The position numbers and the translations under genes were made by a program. The notes under the pieces are model-generated. The model saw nothing but the letters and a program-made list of their open reading frames with translations. It did not search any database and had not been told where the DNA came from. This document shows, one piece after another, positions 1 to 8,642 of a stretch of 64,000 nt of DNA (within the stretch, counting starts at the first letter, position 1; each line of letters begins with the position of its first letter). Location: NCBI GenBank assembly GCA_002067705.1, contig MVRL01000136.1, forward strand, positions 1 to 64,000, in the 5' to 3' direction. This DNA is from Methanosaeta sp. PtaU1.Bin112. GTDB lineage: Archaea > Halobacteriota > Methanosarcinia > Methanotrichales > Methanotrichaceae.

Positions 1-1950
1 GCCGGTGACTAACACGGCAACGGCGACTGTCGCCCTGACTTACACCACCAAACTGGAAGTAGCCAAGGCGGCATCAACGGACAGCGCAGCAGTAGGAGCT
101 ACCATTACCTATAGCTACACGGTCAGAAACACCGGAACTGTCACCATTAATGGTCTCTCCATGAATGATGACAAGCTCGGCGCCATCACCTTGGACGCAG
201 ACACTCTCGCACCGGGCGCAACTGCCACGGGAACGGCTAATTACCTGGTCATTGAAGGCGATCTGCCCGGACCTCTGACCAATACAGTGACTGTGACAGG
301 CACTGACAGCCAGAACAATCCAGCCAGCGCCACGACAACGGCAACGGTTAAGCTTACCTATACCGCTGCCCTGCAGGTGACCAAAACACCGTCCGCAACC
401 ACGGCTGCAATCGGTGAGACGGTAACCTACCAGTACTCTATCGAGAACACTGGAAACGTTACAGTAAATGCCCTCACCCTGACGGATGACAAGCTCGGAG
501 ATATCACCCTGAACGCCGCCTCGCTGGCACCTGGAGAGACGGCCACAGGAACGGCGACGCACACCATAGTCGAGGCAGACCTGCCCGGACCTCTGACCAA
601 CACGGCTACAGCCAAAGCCACAGACAGTCAGAATAAGCCGGTTACAGCTAAGGCCACGGCTGCGGTCGCTCTGACCTACACGTCCAGCATAAGCGTGACC
701 AAGGTGCCTTCCAGCACAACTGCTGCTGTCGGAGAGCAGGTGACATACACCTACACCGTCGAAAACACGGGAAGCATCAGCATCAGTGGACTGGCTCTGA
801 ACGACGATAAGCTGGGCAAGGTAGCCATAGACAGGAACTCGCTGGCACCCGGCGAGAGCGCAACCGGCGCTGTCACTTACACCGTCCTCGAAAGCGACCT
901 GCCCGGACCTATCACCAACACCGTAACCGCTACTGCCACCGATGGCCTGAGAACGCCGCTTACAGCAACAGCTACAGCTTCGGTTGCTCTGACCTACACG
1001 GCCAGCATGAGCGTCGACAAGGTACCGTCCAGCACAGAGGCCAGAGTGGGTGACAGGTTAACCTACACCTACACCATCGTAAACACTGGTGACGTGACCC
1101 TCAGCGGCCTCGCCATGAGCGATGACAAGATCGGCGCCATAACGCCGGCCAAGACCACTCTCGCCTCAGGAGAGACCACGACGGCCACCGCCACCTACAC
1201 CGTGCTCGAAACCGATCTGCCAGGACCGCTCACCAACATCGTAACGGTAACGGCCACAGACAGCCAGAACCAGCCGGTCACCAATACGGCAACGGCAACG
1301 GTTACCCTGAGCTATGTAGCCAGCGTGAGCGTGACCAAGGTGCCATCCAGCACAACGGCTGCCGTCGGAGAGCAGGTGACATACACCTACACCATTGTGA
1401 ACACGGGCAATGTGACCCTCAACGGCCTCGCACTGAGCGATGACAAGATCGGCACCGTAACACCGGCACAGACCACTCTCGCCTCAGGAGCAACCACGAC
1501 GGCCACTGCCACCTACACCGTAGTCGAAAGCGATCTGCCCGGACCGCTTACCAACATAGTAACGGTAACGGCCACAGACAGCCAGAACCAGCCGGTGACT
1601 AACACGGCAACGGCGACTGTCGCCCTGACTTACACCACCAAACTGGAAGTAGCCAAGGCGGCATCGTCGGATAGCGCAGCTGTAGGATCTACCATTACCT
1701 ATAGCTACACAATCAGCAACACCGGATCTGTCACCATAAATGGTCTTACCATGAATGATGACAAGCTCGGCGTCATCGCTCTGGAGTCGAATATCCTGGC
1801 CCCAGGCGCAACTGCCACCGTCACGGCAACTCACCTCGTGGTCGAGGCGGATCTGCCCGGACCTTTGACCAATACGGTAACAGTGACAGGCACTGACAGC
1901 CAGAACAATCCGGCCAGCGCCACAGCAACAGCAACGGTCACCCTGACCTA
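1..1950 (+). repeat. In-frame tandem repeat array, 318-bp period
   Basis: The DUF11 array is also a DNA repeat. Bases 1-74 and 1591-1664 are identical, exactly 1590 bp (five units of 318 bp) apart, and the copies diverge by scattered substitutions after that. Units four and five are also close to each other. The array continues beyond the left edge. Confidence 0.8.
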
Positions 1951-2935
1951 TACCTCATCCATCAGCCTGGATAAGACAGCAACTTCAACATCCCCGCTTT
2001 GGATTGCTGGAGGCGGTGCAAAGATCGGCGATGATATCGTCTATACCTATGTTGTGTCCAACACGGGTACTACAACGGTTAGCGGTATTGTTGTCACGGA
2101 TGATAAGCTTGGCCAGGTCACACTGGACAGGACCACTCTGGCACCGGGAGAGAAGGCTACCGGCACCTCTACCCATAAGGTCGTCCAGGACGATATGGGC
2201 GAGGAGCTCAAGTCAACCATCGTCAATACGGCCACATCTACGGGAACCTCTGTGGGCCAGCAGATATCCTCAAACGTCGCCACTGTTACGGCAGGCGTCT
2301 ACAGAGATGCGATCAAGCCAACCCTGGAATGCGTGTCTTACACTGGAGTGAGCACTTCCGATAAGCAGAGTGAGCAGGCTGCCAATGTGGAAGGAACTTA
2401 CACCGCCTTCTTCGGATACAGCAACACCAATAGCGTTGCCGTCAGCCTCCCGGTGGGAGAGAATAACCTGTTCACGCCATCCCCAGACGACCAGGGACAG
2501 CCCACCACCTTTGAGCCGGGAACCCAGACTGCAGTCTTTGCAGTAGATTTCAAGGGCAATTCACTGGTCTGGCATCTGGACGGCAGTACTGTAGAAGCAA
2601 ACAAGAACTCGCCGGGATGCTCGCAGGCTTCTTGCAGCCTGGATGGACCGGAAGCACTCTGCCGGAATAAGGAAGAGACCTACACCTACACTGCGAAAGA
2701 GGACTCAAAGTTTGAGCACAAATACGAATGGTTCATGGACGAAAAATCTGTGGGCAAAGAGAAGAGCATCACCCTCTCCGGAAGCAATTTCGAGATGGGA
2801 GAGCATAAGCTCATTCTGAAGGTCGGCAGGAATTACAAAGAAAAGCTCTGGTCGAGCGCAGAATGCAGCATGGCGGTCAAGGTCATTCCCGAACCGAACG
2901 CAGACATATCCATGACTGAGGAGGTAACCGAGTAG
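2..2935 (+). CDS. DUF11-repeat cell-surface protein, 5' end outside the window
   Basis: The reading frame is open to the left edge, so the true start and signal peptide lie outside the window. What is visible is about 978 residues. Seven tandem DUF11-type Ig-like repeats, each about 106 residues (318 bp), fill roughly residues 1-745; each has a conserved DDKLG or DDKIG turn, an LAPG or LASG turn and a DLPGPLTN motif. The seventh repeat carries a small insertion (WIAGGG). They are followed by a domain with an FTPSPDDQGQP segment and a VWHLDG segment, and a Cys-containing PKD-like end domain ending VIPEP. No C-terminal membrane anchor is seen. Such proteins are exported surface or sheath components in Methanothrix-type archaea; the exact role is unknown. 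It is the first of three surface-protein genes on this strand. Confidence 0.85.
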   Translation, partial: PVTNTATATVALTYTTKLEVAKAASTDSAAVGATITYSYTVRNTGTVTINGLSMNDDKLGAITLDADTLAPGATATGTANYLVIEGDLPGPLTNTVTVTGTDSQNNPASATTTATVKLTYTAALQVTKTPSATTAAIGETVTYQYSIENTGNVTVNALTLTDDKLGDITLNAASLAPGETATGTATHTIVEADLPGPLTNTATAKATDSQNKPVTAKATAAVALTYTSSISVTKVPSSTTAAVGEQVTYTYTVENTGSISISGLALNDDKLGKVAIDRNSLAPGESATGAVTYTVLESDLPGPITNTVTATATDGLRTPLTATATASVALTYTASMSVDKVPSSTEARVGDRLTYTYTIVNTGDVTLSGLAMSDDKIGAITPAKTTLASGETTTATATYTVLETDLPGPLTNIVTVTATDSQNQPVTNTATATVTLSYVASVSVTKVPSSTTAAVGEQVTYTYTIVNTGNVTLNGLALSDDKIGTVTPAQTTLASGATTTATATYTVVESDLPGPLTNIVTVTATDSQNQPVTNTATATVALTYTTKLEVAKAASSDSAAVGSTITYSYTISNTGSVTINGLTMNDDKLGVIALESNILAPGATATVTATHLVVEADLPGPLTNTVTVTGTDSQNNPASATATATVTLTYTSSISLDKTATSTSPLWIAGGGAKIGDDIVYTYVVSNTGTTTVSGIVVTDDKLGQVTLDRTTLAPGEKATGTSTHKVVQDDMGEELKSTIVNTATSTGTSVGQQISSNVATVTAGVYRDAIKPTLECVSYTGVSTSDKQSEQAANVEGTYTAFFGYSNTNSVAVSLPVGENNLFTPSPDDQGQPTTFEPGTQTAVFAVDFKGNSLVWHLDGSTVEANKNSPGCSQASCSLDGPEALCRNKEETYTYTAKEDSKFEHKYEWFMDEKSVGKEKSITLSGSNFEMGEHKLILKVGRNYKEKLWSSAECSMAVKVIPEPNADISMTEEVTE

Positions 2936-2969
2936 GGATAAGGCCATAAAGCTGAAAATCTGCCTGAAT

Positions 2970-2996
2970 GCGCCTGGCGGCATCTCTGCCAGGTGC
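2970..2996 (+). terminator. Hairpin after the DUF11 gene
   Basis: A 9-bp stem (2970-2978 with 2988-2996, one G-U pair) closes a 9-base loop about 35 bp after the stop codon at 2935, and is followed after about 20 bases by a T-rich run (near 3018-3035). It may be a transcription terminator or an mRNA 3'-end hairpin. The rest of the 238-bp gap to 3174 is AT-rich and shows no gene. Confidence 0.45.
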
Positions 2997-3173
2997 AACC
3001 ATTTTCATGTGCAAACTTTTTTATTATTTTCTTTTACAAAAGACTTGTTTTCTAGCTTAACCATGAAAAACCTATCTTATTGAACATATGCAACCGCATA
3101 GTAATAAATACGATCATGGCTCAGATATAAGCAAAAAAAGGGAAAATGATAAATCGTCTCGCATAGGTGGATT

Positions 3174-4226
3174 ATGACTAAAAATTGGACTGGAGCTTTT
3201 GGCCTCATCCTTTTCGCTCTGATAGCTCAGCCCGCTCTATCCGCAGACTGGCCGGACTGCAAATTCCAGTGCCAGGCCAATGACGTAATTGTAGAAAGGT
3301 TATGGCTGGGCGATGATAGCGGAGAAGTGATCTCTTCCCCGGTTGCAGGTGAGGCGCGGTCCTGCTATCTCTGGGCTGCATTTCGCAATAATGCCAATGC
3401 TCCTCGATATGCCGCTATTCTGCTCGCCGACCTGTACCAGGGGGGCACTTTAAGCCAATCCTTCTATGACGATGGCCTTTGCGTCCTTGATGAAATTGAG
3501 GCCAAGTCAAGAGTAAGCCATCCTCTCTGCAGTCTTGAATGGAAGGCGGGAGAAGAGGTAATCCTAAAGAGGCTTGTGCTGAGCTGGGAGACGGCCAAAG
3601 GCACAAGTTGCAGCCAGGCAAATCGCAAGTGCAGCAATCGAAACACAAAGTGCTATGGGGGCCGGGAAGCAGAGCTGCTGGCAGAGTCGCCCCTCCTCGC
3701 CTCCTATGAGGTGAACTCACAGGATTGCTCCGGTCTCGTCAATTTCGTGGACAGGACAACCGGTGGAATTGGGCCGTATACCTGCAATTGGGATTTCGGA
3801 GATGAAGCTTTCAGCACCGAGAACAACCCTGATCATACCTATAGCCAGCCTGGAGACTATCTGGTGAAATTGCTCGTGAGAGATGAATCCGGAAAGACGG
3901 CTTCAGTCAGCCGGTCTCTCACCATCGATCTCTGTACCTGCGCTATCATCGGACAGAATCACGCCTGTTTGAGCAAGACCGAGACCTACTCGGTCAGCCC
4001 GAAGAGCCCGATTCATGGAATGGTTCGATGGTATCTGGATGGCAGAGAGATCTATGAAAATGAGAGCATAGATATCCATTGGAAGAATTATGGAGCTGGG
4101 CTGCATGATTTGATGGTTTATGTTGATAATAATAGCTCAACTAACGGCAAAAAGCCGTGGGCGACATGCAATATGACCATAACTGTTACACCTGAGCCGT
4201 TAGCTGTAATTGGCTGGGTTGTGTGA
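3174..4226 (+). CDS. Secreted PKD-domain surface protein
   Basis: 350 residues. The start ATG is preceded by an AGGTGG ribosome-binding site (3165-3170), and the protein opens with a clear signal peptide (about residues 1-23, cleavage after ALS). The middle is Cys-rich (for example CxxxC near residues 29-33). A PKD domain lies at about residues 185-250, with the classic WDFGD motif and an HTYSQPGDY end strand. The C-terminal 90 residues form a Cys-containing PKD-like module ending VTPEP that resembles the end module of the upstream DUF11 protein. There is no transmembrane anchor. Known: PKD domains mediate surface interactions. Inferred: a small companion of the two large neighbours. Confidence 0.8.
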   Translation: MTKNWTGAFGLILFALIAQPALSADWPDCKFQCQANDVIVERLWLGDDSGEVISSPVAGEARSCYLWAAFRNNANAPRYAAILLADLYQGGTLSQSFYDDGLCVLDEIEAKSRVSHPLCSLEWKAGEEVILKRLVLSWETAKGTSCSQANRKCSNRNTKCYGGREAELLAESPLLASYEVNSQDCSGLVNFVDRTTGGIGPYTCNWDFGDEAFSTENNPDHTYSQPGDYLVKLLVRDESGKTASVSRSLTIDLCTCAIIGQNHACLSKTETYSVSPKSPIHGMVRWYLDGREIYENESIDIHWKNYGAGLHDLMVYVDNNSSTNGKKPWATCNMTITVTPEPLAVIGWVV

Positions 4227-4265
4227 GACCGATTGGACCGGCCTTCTTGTTCATCCGGTATTTTA

Positions 4266-7200
4266 ATGCAGCTATTGAAGCGAAGGACAATATCGGCAAT
4301 CATAGCGTATGCTCTAATTCTATCATTCTTGGGCTCTGCCTTCGGCCAAGCCACTAACGAAAGAGAGGTGCGGTCAGGGACCGTCTGCATCTTTTCTGCC
4401 CAGAACATCTCTCAAGAGGATGCTACCATCGAATGGATAGCGTCCGACGGAAGCCCGATGAGCTTTGCAGGAAGATCCATGCGCTGGACGGCACCAGTTG
4501 TCGACTCTCCCCGGGATGTTATCATATCGCTAAATCTGACCAACTCCTATGGTTGCTGCAAATTCTATGAAAAATTGTATAGCATTCATGTAGTTCCCAG
4601 TTACTTTGCCCAAATCAGCCTGAAAAAAAATTGTCTGTTTACAGAACCGGTCAAGATAGGAGACCGGGTGATATACACCTATAATGTAACCAATCCGGGA
4701 ACCCTACCCCTCAGGGATCTGAATCTCACCGATCTGCAGAGCTGGGGACCGAACTGCCAGCCGGTTTACATGTCCGGAGATGATGGAAATCAGCTGCTTG
4801 ATCCCGAAGAATCCTGGCGGTATGAATGCGATTATAAGATCATGGACCCGGCCGATTACCCAACGCTTCACATCATGCAGAGTGATAGAGACTCTGCACA
4901 GCTATCGAGGGTCATACAGAGGCTTATGGAGATAAAAGCTCGCATGGAGATCGTAATGGATAACTTGCGTCTATCCGAAAGGCAATTCGACATGCAAGCT
5001 GCCAGGCTGGTTACAACAAAGCAGATGCAAAGAGGACTAAATTACACATATTATAATTATAGCAACGAAGTTACCGGCGAGTCCTTTAGCAGAATTGTCG
5101 ATCCTCAGGGATATTTGAATAAGACCATCTACCAGGATCCCACAGCCGGCGCTGTGCTAACAGCATATTTTACAAAATATAGCAAGATGCTCTTTATAGA
5201 ACTCTACTATCCACCACCAGGGACCAATGAGTACCTGAAAATAGAGTACGACATGCCGTCCGTAGGATATAATACAATTACAGTAACAGATTATAAATCA
5301 GGAGATACACTGATATTGATTGTGGACGGCAGGGGAAACGTCCTGAGCAAGGAGTACAGGAAGACCCCGGGATATCAGCTCTATGCAGAGAAATACTCCC
5401 TCAAGAATAAGGCCACGGTTACTGCCAAGTATGGGGAAGGAAATGAGATTTCAGACTGGGACTCATTTGCACTGGAGGTCATCCGGCCTCTGCCCGATTT
5501 GCTTATATCAAAGACCGCCCAATCAGAATCGACAATTGCAGGCAGTCTCCTGAATTATACCATTCTCTACAAGAACACAGGCGGTTCAGATGCACATGAT
5601 ATTGTGATCAAGGAGACGTACGACAGCAACCTCACCTTCGTGAGGTCGGATCCACCGCCTGACACAGGCAGCACAGATCGGTGGAGCCTGGAAGCGCTCA
5701 AGATAGGTGAATCCGGGAATATACGGGTCCAGGTCAGAGCAAAATCCACGGTAGCTGCTGGAACAGAAATCACCAATAAGGTAGTTCTGACCGCCCGGGA
5801 AAACGCTTCCGCAATCAGTATCATCAACACCACCGTGGCAAGCGCTGATTTGAATATCACCAAGATTGCCTCCCCTGATTTTGCGCTGCCTGGCAAGAAC
5901 CTGACTTACACCATGATTTACAGAAACAATGGTTCTATAAAGCAGAATAATGTGACGATTCATGATTGGCTGGACCCATATGTTTATCTGGCAAACGCAA
6001 GCGAACAGAGAGATCTCATATGGCGACTTGGTGATCTGAATCCGGGCGAAGGGGGCATAATAACCATAAATGTAGTGGCAAAGAATGCAATAGCTACGAA
6101 TGTCTCAAAGATTGTCAATAGATACAGAATAAGTTCTTACCAGTTTGCCGGAAAGACGAAAGAACTGGTGACGGCATTATTAAGCGGCAAGCTGAATATC
6201 ACCAAAATCGCCTCGTCGGATTTCGTTCCACCGGGCAGAGAGCTGACCTATACTATAACCTATCGAAATGAGGGATTGGCAAACCAGACCGATGTGATGA
6301 TTCATGATTGGCTGGACCCATATGTTGACCTGGTCGATGTTGCGGCCAATCCTCCCCTAATCAGCGGCGGATCCGGAAACTACCTCTGGTGGTATCGCGA
6401 GTACTTGAATTCGGGAGAAGAGGGTACAATAACCATAAAGGCAAAAGCGAATTCAAATATCCCAGAAAATGTCTCTCAAATCGTCAATACATACAGAATA
6501 AACTCCAGCCAGTTTGAAAGGAAGAATTCAACCCTGAAGACGGATGTGGTTCATTCTCTCTGGATTCGAAAGAAGGCTGATAAGAGCACCTATAACAGGG
6601 AAGATAATATAACTTATACTATTTATTATGGAAATTATGGAAAAGCGTCCGCTTATTTTGTCAATGTCACCGATCTTCTTCCTAAGGTGACGCTGATCAG
6701 CGTTTATCCAGCTCCCACCACCATAAGCGGCAATAATCTGACCTGGAGAGTGGGAACGCTGGGCGAAAATGAGTCGAGATCTATCCAAATAGTCGTCCAG
6801 GTTCCAAAGAAAGCAAAGGCGAACTATTATGAGACATCTCTGGTGCAGGGCAATGGATATGCTAATGTTCGAAAAGGATTTTCCACCGAAGATAAGAAGG
6901 AAGGTCTTACAAATCTAGCGATGATATCCGGGTACTATGGAGTATATCCATTCAAAGTTAGAGCCAATTCATCCGTGACGGTTCTCGGATCTCCGGGAAC
7001 GAGCATCTCCAGCCAGGAGCATGGAAGCGGTTACTACAGCGAAGAGACAAAGAGTATCCTGCACCAGGAAAATCGGAGCATCAGCCTGGAGAAGAGTCTG
7101 TTTGCCAACTATAGGAAGACTTCATTTCTCCTGCCCGGGAAGAGGAGAGTCGATTACGATTCATTGTGGTCGGACAGGACTAATGTTGAAAACAGGATAA

Positions 7201-8477
7201 TGAGCGACAGCCTAGAGGAAAAATATCTGTACACTGATACTCTGAATCAAAACAGCACTTTTGCAGCAGATATGAACCAGACCGTTTACAGTTCTGATGC
7301 GGATTTCCGGTCGGCAGTCGCTCAGATAGGCTATAAGAAAGGTGTCCCTGAAGAGGAAAAGGTCATCCAGAAGATAGATGAAAACTACCATGGCACCTTC
7401 CGGTTAAAGGAGGCAGTGGATTCATACGGCGAAAGCGTCAAATTTACTAAATCAGCAGTAGGCAAAGGATTCGTCTCCTCAGATAAATGGGTGAGAGGAC
7501 GACAGAGATCCTATGAATCGGGCAGCGGTTACTACTCATCCCAGGAGAGAATGGAGCTTGGATCAATTGACAAATACATAAAGATGCAACATGCGCCGCT
7601 CAGCCTCCGGGCGGGATCACAAAACCTCAGTTATGCGAATTTATGGAATGAAGGGCTGCGGACACAGGACGAGAAGACTGGGGCGCAAATTGGCAAGGAT
7701 ATCCGTTATGCTTCATCGGTTGATATGGACGCCATGATGATGGAGTCTTCACTGTCAATTCTCGGCAAGTTCAATGGAACACTCGATATAGATACTAAAA
7801 ACGGTCCCAGAATCGATCTGGATCAGACCTTCACCGGCAGCTTCCAGATAGATACGGCAATTGCCATTCACGATATGCCCCGGCACCTATACCCCCATGT
7901 GAACATCAGCAAGACGGCTTCTATGCTGGATGAGGAGACAGTCCTCTTCTTGATCAACGTCAGCAACGACGGCAATAAGCTGCTCAAACCACTGAACATA
8001 ACCGATTATCTTCCGGAAGGATGCAGCTACATCAACTCCAGCATCAGAGCGAAGACAAACGGCAGCATGGTCAACTGGACGATTCCCTCTCTTGATATAG
8101 GCAGGAAGCTGACCATAAAGATGAGGGCCAAGGTGGATGGCAGCCGCGCCATCTATACCAATACGGTGAGCGTGAGGGCAACCTCTAAGGAGAGCATAGT
8201 TGAGGCCAAGAACTCCACCACCTTCGAGGCATTCTATGAGCCACTCCCCTGCTGTCCGGGAGGCATTGACAGCAGCATCGCCAAAAACAAGATCAATGTG
8301 ACCCGCCTCTTCAACACAACTCCTACCTTTGGATATTGGGGCTCATGGAGTCCGTCACCATGTTTCAATATCACCGGCAATATTACAGAATGCTCTGCTG
8401 AGTCGGAGGCATATTATAATGAGATGGAAAAGTATGCCAGCCTGTGCAGCTGTGCATCCAATTACGAGGTGCCTTAA
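4266..8477 (+). CDS. Large secreted DUF11-domain surface protein
   Basis: About 1403 residues from ATG 4266, chosen because it places a hydrophobic signal peptide (QLLKRR, then a hydrophobic stretch to AFG) at the N-terminus; an in-frame TTG at 4233 is the alternative. A Cys-containing PKD-like module (about residues 30-95) is followed by a split DUF11 unit, a unique region with coiled-coil character (about 205-270), four DUF11-type repeats (about 415-810, with paired ITKIAS starts), a unique region holding two GSGYY-starting modules (about 915-1210), another DUF11 repeat (from HVNISKTAS) and a Cys-rich tail. N-glycosylation sequons are abundant. No membrane anchor is visible. It lies 39 bp after the PKD gene, so the two are probably co-transcribed. 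Role unknown; likely cell surface or sheath. Confidence 0.8.
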   Translation: MQLLKRRTISAIIAYALILSFLGSAFGQATNEREVRSGTVCIFSAQNISQEDATIEWIASDGSPMSFAGRSMRWTAPVVDSPRDVIISLNLTNSYGCCKFYEKLYSIHVVPSYFAQISLKKNCLFTEPVKIGDRVIYTYNVTNPGTLPLRDLNLTDLQSWGPNCQPVYMSGDDGNQLLDPEESWRYECDYKIMDPADYPTLHIMQSDRDSAQLSRVIQRLMEIKARMEIVMDNLRLSERQFDMQAARLVTTKQMQRGLNYTYYNYSNEVTGESFSRIVDPQGYLNKTIYQDPTAGAVLTAYFTKYSKMLFIELYYPPPGTNEYLKIEYDMPSVGYNTITVTDYKSGDTLILIVDGRGNVLSKEYRKTPGYQLYAEKYSLKNKATVTAKYGEGNEISDWDSFALEVIRPLPDLLISKTAQSESTIAGSLLNYTILYKNTGGSDAHDIVIKETYDSNLTFVRSDPPPDTGSTDRWSLEALKIGESGNIRVQVRAKSTVAAGTEITNKVVLTARENASAISIINTTVASADLNITKIASPDFALPGKNLTYTMIYRNNGSIKQNNVTIHDWLDPYVYLANASEQRDLIWRLGDLNPGEGGIITINVVAKNAIATNVSKIVNRYRISSYQFAGKTKELVTALLSGKLNITKIASSDFVPPGRELTYTITYRNEGLANQTDVMIHDWLDPYVDLVDVAANPPLISGGSGNYLWWYREYLNSGEEGTITIKAKANSNIPENVSQIVNTYRINSSQFERKNSTLKTDVVHSLWIRKKADKSTYNREDNITYTIYYGNYGKASAYFVNVTDLLPKVTLISVYPAPTTISGNNLTWRVGTLGENESRSIQIVVQVPKKAKANYYETSLVQGNGYANVRKGFSTEDKKEGLTNLAMISGYYGVYPFKVRANSSVTVLGSPGTSISSQEHGSGYYSEETKSILHQENRSISLEKSLFANYRKTSFLLPGKRRVDYDSLWSDRTNVENRIMSDSLEEKYLYTDTLNQNSTFAADMNQTVYSSDADFRSAVAQIGYKKGVPEEEKVIQKIDENYHGTFRLKEAVDSYGESVKFTKSAVGKGFVSSDKWVRGRQRSYESGSGYYSSQERMELGSIDKYIKMQHAPLSLRAGSQNLSYANLWNEGLRTQDEKTGAQIGKDIRYASSVDMDAMMMESSLSILGKFNGTLDIDTKNGPRIDLDQTFTGSFQIDTAIAIHDMPRHLYPHVNISKTASMLDEETVLFLINVSNDGNKLLKPLNITDYLPEGCSYINSSIRAKTNGSMVNWTIPSLDIGRKLTIKMRAKVDGSRAIYTNTVSVRATSKESIVEAKNSTTFEAFYEPLPCCPGGIDSSIAKNKINVTRLFNTTPTFGYWGSWSPSPCFNITGNITECSAESEAYYNEMEKYASLCSCASNYEVP

Positions 8478-8625
8478 GCAGACCCGGATACATTAAGCCG
8501 CTCTCGATCCAGGAGATTCCCGATCCAGGAGATTATGCCTGTTTCCTGAGAAGGGAGGGCTCGCCGGATTTTCCCGGGAGCAGAATTCCGCTAGTTGTCG
8601 GTCCTTTCCGGCAGACGGAATGAGC
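8478..8625 (+). other. Coding-like remnant after the DUF11 protein
   Basis: In the +2 frame relative to the upstream gene an open stretch reads KPLSIQEIPDPGDYACF and on to VVGPFRQTE, then stops at 8623-8625. It has no start codon. It may be a former C-terminal extension of the upstream protein lost by a frameshift, or chance. It contains a 14-base direct repeat (8505-8518 and 8521-8534). The two flanking genes are convergent. Confidence 0.25.
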
Positions 8626-8642
8626 CGGCTCGCCCTGCAATC

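Noticed and set aside
74-2604. Minus-strand open frames across the DUF11 repeat array
   Set aside because: They are periodic shadows of the repeat on the other strand and have no domain or ribosome-binding site.
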